A stretch of 36,304 nucleotides of DNA. Source: Bacteroidales bacterium. Its GTDB lineage: Bacteria; Bacteroidota; Bacteroidia; Bacteroidales; PWNQ01. Position 1 is the first letter of the stretch. Each line of letters opens with the position of its first letter. Positions 20,701 to 28,239 of the stretch are shown here, piece by piece. The translations under genes and the position numbers were made by a program. Where the stretch lies: positions 1 to 36,304 of the forward strand of contig JAIPBW010000033.1 of the NCBI GenBank assembly GCA_021738505.1, read 5' to 3'. The notes below the pieces were generated by a model, which was given only the letters and a program-made list of their open reading frames with translations, had not been told where the DNA came from and searched no databases.

Positions 20701-20932
20701 AGAGAATAACAAACCTGATTTAATCCTTATGGATATTAATATGCCCGTATTAGATGGTATTCAGGCGACAGAATTGATTAAGCAGAAACATCCGGAAATT
20801 CCCATAATCATTCAAACGGCTTATACCAGTGAAGAGAATAAGACAGGTAGTAAAGAAGCCGGTGCTGATGGTTATCTGGAAAAACCAATTAGCAAAGAAA
20901 AACTTTCTAACTATTTAAAAATTTACTTATAG
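17747..20932 (+). CDS. Cytosolic multi-PAS/GAF hybrid sensor histidine kinase with receiver domain
   Basis: The 1,061-residue protein has no membrane segment or signal peptide, so it senses inside the cell. Domain order by rough residue: four PAS domains at 30-135, 158-275, 284-400 and 408-525 (each ending in a GxxxDIT/EDDT-like strand); GAF 530-690; HisKA with His706 in SIIAHDLKSPFN; HATPase_c about 810-925 with the N-box NLVSNSLKYS, DFGIGMPE and GTGLGLLIS; receiver 946-1061 with Asp996 in ILMDINMPVLDG and the conserved Lys in GYLEKP. All catalytic elements are present, so it should autophosphorylate and pass phosphate to its own receiver. The start is supported by GGAGG (17737-17741), five bases upstream. 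No separate response regulator is adjacent. The GAF and kinase parts resemble the next gene, suggesting an old duplication. The signal is unknown; PAS domains may bind haem, flavin or small molecules, but no diagnostic residue was recognised. Confidence 0.93.
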   Translation: MESKKIYEIISRNSQDYNASEVQQELAGFIADNFFDIYWILDNELKFLYVSNGFLGYDKSEIIGKKLPDFLPQHEKDKVLELHLRRKEKQKSGQSFCLEHIHDQKIYTKDNEIADIKTCILPFLDEDNIMQGFVGACRKIPPEEIDQSQTQDELIRYKELFSNLRTGIFKTTAQGNFIYVNDQLAGILGYNSADDLLKSNVNLLDLYVNPDHRKNLLKLLQDSDRFERFTTQFYDYERMVRRVELTVRAYKDENGEIEFIEGLAYDISGQDIYMRKLERAKSNLNVLIQSTKNAYILFSADLKIITWNTRAQKIADIVWGVDLKIGKSLSNIAPLKELGIEKTLKNVIAQRDYQTEQVISKGERKYYLNYSFQPVVLDSGKTDAIVMGIEDDTNIKETQNRLHSTIKELQDIFENSLTAIMVVDENRVIRKVNSRACELFGYTRDELINQTTEIIHCSKASFREFGALYDKVFHNEVLHNTEFTFCKKSGEKIILRFNGKTVMPTSESDSAKVIWNLQDITEINKNRKVKDTIYKISQALHKDEKLSDLLEEIRNHLSAIIKVGNFMIALYDESRDAFTLPVMADAHDRFIAYDASGTISKLVVKENQSYFVKTEQIQELIDAGKIKVKGAMAKVWLGVPMRVKGKPIGLIVVQDYENEGAYSQEDLTMLEFLSEQVSMAIANKKNEEQLKENVETKNKFFSIIAHDLKSPFNSLIGLSDILYQGMVENEEERTEIYKNLNKTAKEGYSLLENLLFWTRSQLGKVEHNEELFQLKYCISSVFTLLENNANLKNIQLVSYVDEDTQVWGDKNKIKTILRNLVSNSLKYSHSGSKVVVDAKKNDHDIVISIQDFGIGMPETMTDKLFKMGDNTKRPGTDNEKGTGLGLLISKEFVEHHNGHIWVESKKDEGSIFYVSLPLKKKKIEKYQGVQSARESKKEETKNIDKKTILVVEDVQVNLLLLQKMLEKMNYHVASAKNGQEAVDYVENNKPDLILMDINMPVLDGIQATELIKQKHPEIPIIIQTAYTSEENKTGSKEAGADGYLEKPISKEKLSNYLKIYL

Positions 20933-21108
20933 ATATATTGAAAGGCAACAGCTTTATGTTTTACGTTATGTGTAAAATGCATGTGAAACTATAGTTATGA
21001 AAATGGAATTTAGAAAAAGGTGAGCGACAGTACCTGTATATTTCCTTCGGGAAAGGTCATAAAAGTGAGTTCTTAGACTATTATTACAACTTAATTAAAC
21101 CTGACACT

Positions 21109-23937
21109 ATGTTGGAAACTAAAACTACAAACAGCTATAATCCGGAATCATCAGCAGAACTGATATTAAATGATTTGAATATTGGTGTTTTTCAGTTTGA
21201 TTCATCCGGAGACATTGTATTCTTAAATGAACCATTTAAAAAACAAATTAATCACAATATACAAGGAGAAAGTAGTGAGGCTCCGGTAAATTTAATTTCC
21301 GGTGACTTCAATCATGCTATTTTACAAAAGATCGCTTCCTATATTCCGGATGTTCTTGAGGGTGAAAGCCAAATATCCAGGGATTTTTGCATAAATGATA
21401 ATTATTATCGTCTGGAAGTACGTGCTTCCGGTACTACCGGTCAGCCATATTATACCGGTATGGTCACAGATATTACAGATAGCAAGCATACCCAACTAAA
21501 GCTCCACAATCGTCAACGTGAATTGATTTCTCTGATGGATAACCTACCGGGTATGGCTTTTCGTTGTAAATATGATGAACAGTGGACCATGATGTTTCTG
21601 AGCCGGGCTTGTCAGGATTTGACAGGGTACTCAACAGATGATATTTTATGGAACCAAAAGCTTTCTTATAAGGATTTGATATTTCCTGATGACCGGGAAT
21701 GGGTCAATAATACTGTGAAAAAAGCGGTTCGCCAACATAACAGATACCAGATAGAATATCGTATTGTCGATAAACAGGGGAGAATTAAATGGATGTATGA
21801 GCAGGCTAAAGCCTATGTTAATAAAGAGGGCGAAATAGAATTTATTGAAGGGATCATATTAGATATTACCTCGCGAAAATACGCTGAAAAAGTACAGCGT
21901 GCAGTAGGTCTTATTGCAGAAATGTCGATGCAGGAAATAAATTTTGATAATGAAAAATATTTCCAAAACGTACAGAATTTGATCGCAAGTTTCATGAATG
22001 CAGAATATCTGTCAGTTGTTTATTATGATGCCTATAACGATCAATTAAAAGTCCTTTACAGCTCAGACAATATCATGCTTCATGATCTGAAAGAAGTTGA
22101 TGATCCGAAGAAAACGCTCAGCTATAAGGTGATTAAAGAGAGTAAGTCATTGCTGCTAAACAGTGAGGAGATTAAAGGGCTAGAGAATCAGGGAGATATA
22201 AAAATATATGGGAAGGAAGGCGAACAATGGCTTGGGATACCAATGCGGTTAAATAATGGAAATAAAGGTGCCGTTGTTGTGCAAAACTATGAATCAGAAG
22301 TAAATCTTACAAGCGAGGATTTAAAATCCCTTGAACTAATTGTCCATCAGATCTCATTGGCGATTAATCGAAAAGATGCTGTAGACGCCCTTGCAAACAG
22401 AGAAAAGTATTACCGAAATTTGTATATGAATTTGCCGGTAAGTTATCAAACCTTGGATGAGAGCGGGAAAATTCAGGTTGTCAATGAACGGTGGTTGGAT
22501 TTGTTAGGCTATTCAAATCATGAAGTCACAGGAAAGAGTTTTGGTGATTTTTGGGCAGCAGAGGGCCAGACAGTATTGTTTCGTGCATTTTGGAAGAATT
22601 TTATTAATGCCGGGTATATTGATCGTCAATTAATAAAAATTCAAAAACGAAACGGAGAAGTGCGCGATGTAATTCTTACCGGCCATAAAGAAACAGATCA
22701 ACTTGGGTCATTCATCCGGGCTCATTTGGTATTTGTGGATGTAACAGTGGTTGTTCAGGCTGAAGAAAAAATGCGGCAGGCTAAGGAAAAGGCTGAGGAA
22801 AACGATAAGTTAAAATCCGCCTTCCTGGCCAATATGTCGCATGAGATACGTTCTCCAATGAATGCAATACTTGGATTTTCTGATTTGCTTCGTAATCCCT
22901 ACCTGGAACAAGAAAAGCGAGAAGTATATATTGGACTTGTTCACGAACGGGGAGAAGATCTTATGCGGATTATTGATGATATAATTGATATTTCTAAACT
23001 CGAAGCAGGAATGCTTAAGCTCCAATATGAGCAAGTTGATATGAAGAAGTTTGTTGGGAATCTGGAGATGAGTTGCCGGCAGGAACAAAAACGATTGAAA
23101 AAAGATGATGTGAATGTTGCTGTTGAATGTGAGCCGGAGATCTACGATTTGAATTGGTTTATAGATTCGGTAAGGTTAAGGCAAATTTTGATAAATTTTG
23201 TGAATAATGCCCTAAAGTTTACAACCGATGGTTATGTAAAAATAAATATTAAACGGAAAGGGAGTGAGATCTTATTTTCCGTTCATGATACGGGTATTGG
23301 AATACCCAAAGATAAGCAGGAATATATTTTTGAGCGCTTTCGTCAGGTTGATCTGGAATACAAAACTGCTGGAGCGGGAACCGGATTGGGACTTTCCATA
23401 TCAAGGAATCTGGCTGAACAGATGAATGGTGAAATACAGGTTGAATCAGAACCCGGTAAAGGTAGTGTGTTTACCCTGATAGTGCCTTTCCGAAATATTG
23501 AGGCAAAATCTGAAGAAAAAAAACAAGAATCTGCTGAAGCAAAAAATTCGGACAAAGCACATAAATCAAGCAATCCGCAAATAGGTGTTTTTAATTTAGT
23601 GAAAGATGATGTGGCTTTTATACAAGATGCATTTCAGGAATTGAATGTTCAACTTATACCTTTGTCCTCTAATAACTACCAACGGGAAAATATCGAAGAT
23701 AATTCCGTAATCCCCGATTTAGTATTGTTGGGTTGTTATTCAGGAGATGACAAAACCTATGATCATATCCAATTTCTTAAAAAGACGTATCAGAAAATCC
23801 CTGTTGTACTCTTATTGAATAGAGTTTGTAAGAGCGAAAAAGATAAGCTAAAAAAATCAGAGATTGATGATTATGTTGATATGCCTACTTCGCAGGAATT
23901 ATTAAAGACAGTAGTGGAGAAATATCTTAACGGATGA
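21109..23937 (+). CDS. PAS/GAF sensor histidine kinase with degenerate receiver domain
   Basis: The 942-residue cytosolic kinase has PAS at about 16-125 and 136-262, GAF 263-425 (with an EGEQWLGIPMRL..NKGAVVVQNYES stretch close to the upstream paralogue), PAS 430-555, a short coiled coil, HisKA with His578 in ANMSHEIRSPMNAI, and HATPase_c about 680-800 with FVNNALKFT, DTGIGIPKDK and GTGLGLSIS. The last 120 residues (from about 821) keep the receiver pattern but not its chemistry: where the phosphoacceptor Asp is expected (PDLVLL-x) there is Gly875, and the K-P lysine near the end is Met925 (YVDMP). It should therefore autophosphorylate and hand phosphate to another protein, while the tail acts as a binding or regulatory domain. 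It follows the first kinase by 176 bases; shared transcription is possible but not shown. Confidence 0.92.
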   Translation: MLETKTTNSYNPESSAELILNDLNIGVFQFDSSGDIVFLNEPFKKQINHNIQGESSEAPVNLISGDFNHAILQKIASYIPDVLEGESQISRDFCINDNYYRLEVRASGTTGQPYYTGMVTDITDSKHTQLKLHNRQRELISLMDNLPGMAFRCKYDEQWTMMFLSRACQDLTGYSTDDILWNQKLSYKDLIFPDDREWVNNTVKKAVRQHNRYQIEYRIVDKQGRIKWMYEQAKAYVNKEGEIEFIEGIILDITSRKYAEKVQRAVGLIAEMSMQEINFDNEKYFQNVQNLIASFMNAEYLSVVYYDAYNDQLKVLYSSDNIMLHDLKEVDDPKKTLSYKVIKESKSLLLNSEEIKGLENQGDIKIYGKEGEQWLGIPMRLNNGNKGAVVVQNYESEVNLTSEDLKSLELIVHQISLAINRKDAVDALANREKYYRNLYMNLPVSYQTLDESGKIQVVNERWLDLLGYSNHEVTGKSFGDFWAAEGQTVLFRAFWKNFINAGYIDRQLIKIQKRNGEVRDVILTGHKETDQLGSFIRAHLVFVDVTVVVQAEEKMRQAKEKAEENDKLKSAFLANMSHEIRSPMNAILGFSDLLRNPYLEQEKREVYIGLVHERGEDLMRIIDDIIDISKLEAGMLKLQYEQVDMKKFVGNLEMSCRQEQKRLKKDDVNVAVECEPEIYDLNWFIDSVRLRQILINFVNNALKFTTDGYVKINIKRKGSEILFSVHDTGIGIPKDKQEYIFERFRQVDLEYKTAGAGTGLGLSISRNLAEQMNGEIQVESEPGKGSVFTLIVPFRNIEAKSEEKKQESAEAKNSDKAHKSSNPQIGVFNLVKDDVAFIQDAFQELNVQLIPLSSNNYQRENIEDNSVIPDLVLLGCYSGDDKTYDHIQFLKKTYQKIPVVLLLNRVCKSEKDKLKKSEIDDYVDMPTSQELLKTVVEKYLNG

Positions 23938-23964
23938 ACATGCAGTTATAGGTTAAATGAAACA

Positions 23965-24006
23965 TAAAAAATGCCCGCAGTTTTCAATTTCTGCAGGCAT
24001 TTTTTA
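23965..24006. terminator. Bidirectional terminator between the kinase gene and hsp20
   Basis: ATGCCCGCAG (23971-23980) and CTGCAGGCAT (23991-24000) pair with one mismatch around a ten-base loop. A T run follows on the plus strand, and A's before the stem give a T run on the minus strand. It serves both convergent genes. Confidence 0.9.
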
Positions 24007-24024
24007 ATCCGGTTTCCTTTCAGG

Positions 24025-24477
24025 TTATGAAATTTTGATCTCTTTTGCCGGCTTTGGCTTAGCTTCTTCACGTTTTGGTATGTTTACGTTCAGAATACCA
24101 TCATTGTAGTTTGCTTTAATCTTATCTGCATCTACAACATTATCCGGTAATTGGAAAGAACGTTGGAATGACTGATAGCTAAATTCCTGACGTGTATAAT
24201 TTCCTTCTTCGTCTTTGTCTTTCTTTTCATCTTCGCGTTCTGCAGAAATTGTCAGGCGACCATTATCTACACTTACGCTAAAGTCATCCTTTTTCAATCC
24301 CGGAGTTGCTACTTCAATGTTAAATTCATTATCATCTTCTTTCACATTTACAGCCGGCATATTGGATTCGGGTCCGGAAAAATTTGTTAAATTCCAATCC
24401 ATTAAATCATCGTTGAAAAAACGTTCTAACATGCGACTTGGATTAGTTGGGAAATTTCTTTCTGGTGTTAGTGCCAT
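24025..24477 (-). CDS. Small heat shock protein, Hsp20/alpha-crystallin family
   Basis: The 150-residue protein is an ATP-independent chaperone that holds unfolding proteins in large oligomers. The alpha-crystallin domain spans about 40-135: it opens with PAVNVKEDDNEF, has the expected VATPGLKKDD strand and closes with DGILNVNIPK. The tail carries an I-x-I motif (EIKIS) used for oligomer assembly. Length is normal. The start is fixed by a strong AGGAGGT Shine-Dalgarno sequence (24485-24491), unusual for this phylum, where such sites are often weak. No TAnnTTTG box is evident upstream; a 12-bp palindrome lies there instead, suggesting dedicated control. Confidence 0.95.
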   Translation of the reverse strand: MALTPERNFPTNPSRMLERFFNDDLMDWNLTNFSGPESNMPAVNVKEDDNEFNIEVATPGLKKDDFSVSVDNGRLTISAEREDEKKDKDEEGNYTRQEFSYQSFQRSFQLPDNVVDADKIKANYNDGILNVNIPKREEAKPKPAKEIKIS

Positions 24478-24484
24478 ATCAAAT

Positions 24485-24491
24485 ACCTCCT
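24485..24491 (-). promoter_or_regulatory. Strong Shine-Dalgarno sequence of hsp20
   Basis: The minus strand reads AGGAGGT seven bases before the ATG. It decides the start and suggests high translation. Confidence 0.8.
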
Positions 24492-24518
24492 GTATTTTTT
24501 AGTTCTACTTATGTTTTT

Positions 24519-24530
24519 AACGTTAACGTT
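24519..24530. promoter_or_regulatory. 12-bp palindrome upstream of hsp20
   Basis: AACGTTAACGTT is a perfect inverted repeat (it is also two AACGTT units in tandem), 42 bases upstream of the hsp20 ATG, in a stretch without a visible housekeeping promoter. It could be an operator for a heat or envelope stress regulator; this is inference only. Confidence 0.35.
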
Positions 24531-24650
24531 TCACCCTAAACAGGACAAACCATGTGCCAATACAAGATCGTTCATAATTTATTGGGCATAAAACACAGAA
24601 AAACAGCAAAATAAAAGTTGGTGGTGAGCGGAATAAAATTCCAAAGGTGA

Positions 24651-24690
24651 CAATATGACATCAGGTCAACCGGGCGACGGTGTCATATTG
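24651..24690 (-). terminator. Stem-loop after the type B cargo gene, possible weak terminator
   Basis: CAATATGACA (24651-24660) and TGTCATATTG (24681-24690) are perfect ten-base inverted arms with a 20-base spacer, starting five bases after the stop of the 24696-26795 gene. There is no T run next to the stem, so it may be a 3' stabilising hairpin rather than a classical terminator. Confidence 0.4.
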
Positions 24691-24695
24691 GCGGT

Positions 24696-26795
24696 TTATT
24701 CTCTCAGGATTGTTACGCTGCCGGAAGCGGTGCGTTTTTCCAAAAATGTTTCGTATTTCAATACATAATAATATACGCCATCAGCTAAATTATCGCCATC
24801 CCAATCGTTTTTATAATTGGATCGCTCATATACTTTTTTGCCCCAGCGGTTGTAAATGATCAGATTGGAACTTCTGACTTTTTCAATATTTTCAATTTTA
24901 AATACATCATTTTTCCCATCACCATTAGGGGTGATGACATTAGGAATAGTGATGTTGTCAACGATAATCAGCACTTCGTTATAAGCTGTATCAGCGCAAC
25001 CTTCATCCGTGTAAACGATTTGCATCACATTGTATTTGCCTTCCTGATCGTAGGTGTACGTTGGTTCCTGAGCATTTGAAGTATCGCCGTTACCAAAATT
25101 ATAAAGCCAAAACATACCGTTGCTTGAATTATCCGTAAAGTTGATTGTCGGGTTATCTACGGAGGTAATATTTGGGTTAGCTGTAAATCCGGCTGTGGGT
25201 TGTGGATATACTTCCACTGCATTAGGGATTTTGATGCTGTCAGAGCAACCGGCATCATTGGTAATGGTCAGTTGAATATCATATAAACCGGCATTATAGG
25301 TGTGGGTCGGTGACTTGCTGGCAGAAGAGTTACCGTCCCCGAATTCCCACAGCCAGCCAGTAATATTCCCGGAGCTATAATCCTGGAAATAAACATCCAA
25401 AGGCTCACAGCCTTCTCTTGGGTCTGGCATGGCAATACTTGGGGATGGTTTTGGGTTTACGGTGACTTCCACTGTATCCACTATTGCCGGACAACCGGTA
25501 GTGTCTGTAACTGAAATTTCATACGTGGTGCTCTGTGAGGGTGTCCCCACGGGATCGTCTGTGTTGGGATCGTTTAACGAGCTACCTGGCGACCAGGAAT
25601 AACTGTATGGCGGATTACCAAATTGTGCATCCACATTCAGCATAACAGAGTCTTCGCATATTGCTGTATCCGGAGATGTTGTCAAGTCGATAGGTGTATA
25701 GTCCATTATTGGTATTTCTATGGTATCTGTATTGCAAATTGAAGTTTCAATGATCATATAAAAATATTCGGTCCCTTCCGGGATTGTATCGGCTATAGGG
25801 GAGATAACAATCTCGCCTGTATAATGCGATGCCGGGATAACAATACTATCTGCGACTAACGGAAAATCCACTCCATTGGTGGCTGTACCCCACATCGAAT
25901 CTATATCAACTACATAATCGTTGGGCTTTATTTTGTTGAGTTTTGCTTCAACGATAACTTCATTGCATCCTTCGATAAGTTTATCATCAATCCCGGGGAT
26001 CGTAAAATCAGTGTCGATTTCTACGGCATCTGTCGAAAAACTACCTTCTTCTAAAAATACGGCAGAATCATAGGAGCTGTCTCCTGCATCACCTATGGCA
26101 ATTTTAAAGCTATATGTTTTGCAGGGTTCTACGACAACCCATGCAGTTAAAATGACTGTATGCCCGTCGTATTCGATGGTTGTACCCGATGTATTGTCCA
26201 CATAGTATTGAGAATTTACATTGTCATTAACATTATCAATTGTGACAGGCATGGTTGTGCCCGGAATTAACGCAATGTTTTCTTGTTGATATTGGCCACC
26301 GTTAGGGTTGGGGCCTGTTACAAAAAATCCGAAAACATCGTTATAATTTGAGTTAACGAACTCCGGATATTCATCTGAACCAAAAACGTATTGGAATTCT
26401 AAGGTATCTCCGATAGGGACAAAGTCGAATTCTATAACAGCCGCATCATTAACCGTATAGCCGGGTATTAAGTTGGCCAGGTCGGGATCACTGCCGGTGC
26501 CATTATTTGTTGTAATACTTCCAGTATTGTTGGGGCCGGGAGCATCGTTAACATCTCCTGTGGATAAAATAAGCCCGGAGTTTAATCCCATGCTGGTTGG
26601 ACCGCCGCCTATGAATTTACCTCTCGCATCGGCGCTGCCGGAGTAAGAAACATTGGTGACTGTTACCCCACTGCCGATTAATACATTTTGCACCAAATTA
26701 TTGACACTTATGTTTTTATTGATGTTTAATTGTCCCATCCCCTGATGAACTGTGAATAGAGATAGAAGTATAAGAAGGTAAATTTTAGGTCTCAT
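24696..26795 (-). CDS. T9SS type B cargo protein: choice-of-anchor L, PKD domains and gliding-motility-associated C-terminal domain
   Basis: The 699-residue protein starts with a signal peptide (MRPKIYLLILLSLF..., ending near Gln22). Residues 27-255 match the choice-of-anchor L type: AVIEFDFVPIGDTLEFQYVFGSDEYPEF is the usual core. A Calx-beta-like stretch follows near 280-360 (GTEYFYMIIETS), then an Ig/PKD-like segment at 368-448 (CEDS...YSWSPG...S.TTYEISVTD), PKD at 455-530 (WEFGDGNSS) and PKD at 535-613 (FGNGDTS). Residues 617-699 are the CHU_C/type B sorting domain: ITPNGDGKNDVFKIENIE, IYNRWGKKVYE and DGVYYYVLKY. That domain sends proteins through the type IX secretion system to the cell surface, so outer-surface or extracellular location is well supported; function is not known. 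The initial ATG gives a clean signal peptide. No promoter box is obvious upstream. Confidence 0.94.
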   Translation of the reverse strand: MRPKIYLLILLSLFTVHQGMGQLNINKNISVNNLVQNVLIGSGVTVTNVSYSGSADARGKFIGGGPTSMGLNSGLILSTGDVNDAPGPNNTGSITTNNGTGSDPDLANLIPGYTVNDAAVIEFDFVPIGDTLEFQYVFGSDEYPEFVNSNYNDVFGFFVTGPNPNGGQYQQENIALIPGTTMPVTIDNVNDNVNSQYYVDNTSGTTIEYDGHTVILTAWVVVEPCKTYSFKIAIGDAGDSSYDSAVFLEEGSFSTDAVEIDTDFTIPGIDDKLIEGCNEVIVEAKLNKIKPNDYVVDIDSMWGTATNGVDFPLVADSIVIPASHYTGEIVISPIADTIPEGTEYFYMIIETSICNTDTIEIPIMDYTPIDLTTSPDTAICEDSVMLNVDAQFGNPPYSYSWSPGSSLNDPNTDDPVGTPSQSTTYEISVTDTTGCPAIVDTVEVTVNPKPSPSIAMPDPREGCEPLDVYFQDYSSGNITGWLWEFGDGNSSASKSPTHTYNAGLYDIQLTITNDAGCSDSIKIPNAVEVYPQPTAGFTANPNITSVDNPTINFTDNSSNGMFWLYNFGNGDTSNAQEPTYTYDQEGKYNVMQIVYTDEGCADTAYNEVLIIVDNITIPNVITPNGDGKNDVFKIENIEKVRSSNLIIYNRWGKKVYERSNYKNDWDGDNLADGVYYYVLKYETFLEKRTASGSVTILRE

Positions 26796-26922
26796 AATTG
26801 ATAAGTTTATGATATTTGATCCAAGTATTTGTGTTCTGTTAATCGTATTGTATTCATACCTTGCCCTATCATCATATGCTGATTTTTCCTGTGATTGTTA
26901 TGTAAACGAAATTCAGGAAAAT

Positions 26923-26964
26923 TCACAGCACTCACTACTCATCTCTCACCACTCATTATTCATC
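26923..26964 (-). repeat. Six-unit degenerate 7-bp tandem repeat
   Basis: Read on the minus strand, the 42 bases directly after the stop codon of the 26966-27397 gene divide exactly into six heptamers of consensus RRTGAGT (two units are exactly AATGAGT and GATGAGT; the last is the most diverged). It lies in the 170-base gap before the type B cargo gene. I recall similar TGAGT-rich heptamer arrays in intergenic DNA of this phylum. No function is known. Confidence 0.75.
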
Positions 26965-26965
26965 C

Positions 26966-27397
26966 TTAATCCTTCTCTAATCCTTCAAGTTCAAACTTTG
27001 AAATCCCTTTGGCGGCATCTTTGGTTAAGTCTTTATTCATCAATTTCAACTTTTTATCATGATCATTAAGCGTTCCGACGATGCTTTCAGCGGGAGCCAA
27101 ACTTAACTTCATGTCATACTCACTTCCTTTTGGCAGATTACAGCTGCGGCAATGGTCTCCGATCCACAAATTTAATTTCCATTTTAAGGTGATATTTTTA
27201 TCCGTGGTATTCACATACTTAAACAAAATATAGGAATGTTTATAATCAGCGGTTTCCTTAACAACTTTCTTTTGATAAAATTCAACGCCATTGAATTCTT
27301 TGAATTTTGTCCAGCTTGGGTTGTCAGTCGGGCGGATTGTCATAGCTGTTAGCATAATGAAAACTAAAAGAGCAGGGATAAGAATTTTCTTTAGCAT
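26966..27397 (-). CDS. Small secreted protein of unknown function with CxxC
   Basis: The 143-residue product begins with a clear signal peptide or membrane anchor (MLKKILIPALLVFIMLTAM). I do not recognise the family. The mature part is predicted beta-rich, with FKEFNGVEFYQKK, a run like HSYILFKYVNTTDKNITLKWKLNLW that resembles an immunoglobulin-like strand pair, and one CRSC motif (GDHCRSCN) that could form a disulfide or bind metal. The basic, lysine-rich C-terminus (KKLKLMNKDL..K) has no motif. It sits between the type B cargo gene and the SRPBCC gene, all on the minus strand, with gaps above 100 bases, so operon membership is doubtful. The coding call rests on the signal peptide and on the end-to-end frame. 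Confidence 0.8.
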   Translation of the reverse strand: MLKKILIPALLVFIMLTAMTIRPTDNPSWTKFKEFNGVEFYQKKVVKETADYKHSYILFKYVNTTDKNITLKWKLNLWIGDHCRSCNLPKGSEYDMKLSLAPAESIVGTLNDHDKKLKLMNKDLTKDAAKGISKFELEGLEKD

Positions 27398-27519
27398 GGT
27401 TCTGGTGTTTTGGTTTTTTTGATAGGTTAATCATTGGATGCAATTTGAAGGCAAAGGTTTACTAAGATAAAAAAATTATACCAATTACACAAATAAGGTC
27501 TTCTTTAAGATAATAAAAT

Positions 27520-27903
27520 CTATGTGGCGAAAAAGTCTTTTAGTGAAGCCATTATTATCTTCTTCCAGCCATATTTGATGTTTTCAAATGCTTCATCGGG
27601 GATATTGGTTTGGTTAAGTTCAACCAGGGTTTTGTCATTACTTTGCGGATGTAATGTCAGGGTAACAATTGAGGGTTTGTTTTCATCTCCAAAAAACCAT
27701 TGTTGTTTAATCATTTTTCCCGGGTCAAACTCCAGGTTTTTCCCTACAACATCACCATCAAGCCATTCAAATGAACTACCGGGAGTTTCACTCATGATAG
27801 CGGGATAACCTGTCCACAACTCAATTGTTTGCGGTGTTACAAGGGCTTTGTATAAAATGTCCGGATCTGTATTGATTTTAAAAGAAAGGCTTAAAATTTT
27901 CAT
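27520..27903 (-). CDS. SRPBCC/AHSA1-family protein
   Basis: The 127-residue protein fits the activator-of-Hsp90-ATPase-1-like branch of the START/SRPBCC fold: a first strand (ILSLSFKINTDPDILYKALVTP), then LWTG, a central WLDGDVVGKNLEFDPGK loop, IKQQWFFGD, VTLTLHPQSNDKTLVELNQTNIP and a final helix with YGWKKIIMASLKDFF. The fold makes a hydrophobic pocket for small ligands; the eukaryotic homologue contacts Hsp90, but the bacterial role is not known. Length is normal for a single-domain member. It has its own well-formed promoter upstream and is divergent from the BCCT gene. Ligand unknown. Confidence 0.88.
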   Translation of the reverse strand: MKILSLSFKINTDPDILYKALVTPQTIELWTGYPAIMSETPGSSFEWLDGDVVGKNLEFDPGKMIKQQWFFGDENKPSIVTLTLHPQSNDKTLVELNQTNIPDEAFENIKYGWKKIIMASLKDFFAT

Positions 27904-28239
27904 TTTATATGTTTTTGTGAATAATACTTGCTGTCATTTCTACAAATTTACAATTATTTCTGCAGGTTAGCCAAAAATATCTAATCAGATAAAATTATAA
28001 AATTTTTATTCGGGGTTTATACAAAATCCATAAATTAGCAACATGTTTTTATAACAGATTAGCATGTGTTATTCATGTATTAAGTTCAGTGCAGATCAAA
28101 GATGAGGAGGTTTGAAGATAGAATACACTCATTTAAAACTTGCAAAGATTTTATAAAGAGTGTCCGACTTTTTACTATGGCAGGTGGACTGAAAATAATG
28201 CACCCTCAATGACTAAATAAAATACAGATTTATATTCAT
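27904..28239. other. 336-base divergent intergenic region before the BCCT gene
   Basis: It holds the minus-strand promoter of the SRPBCC gene (27943-27975). On the plus strand no TAnnTTTG box was found for the BCCT gene. A 36-codon ORF at 28102-28212 ends 27 bases before the BCCT ATG, but it has no coding support that I can see. The BCCT promoter may be of another class. Confidence 0.5.
27943..27975 (-). promoter_or_regulatory. Promoter of the SRPBCC gene
   Basis: On the minus strand TTTG (27972-27975) is followed after 21 bases by TAAATTTG (27943-27950), matching both Bacteroidota boxes at proper spacing, about 40 bases before the ATG at 27903. Confidence 0.7.

Noticed and set aside
26923..26964. 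CRISPR array
   Set aside because: Units are seven bases with no spacers; no cas genes are present.
28102..28212. A 36-codon ORF before the BCCT gene as a leader peptide
   Set aside because: It has no recognisable feature, no promoter box was found for it, and its composition looks random; it is mentioned only as intergenic content.
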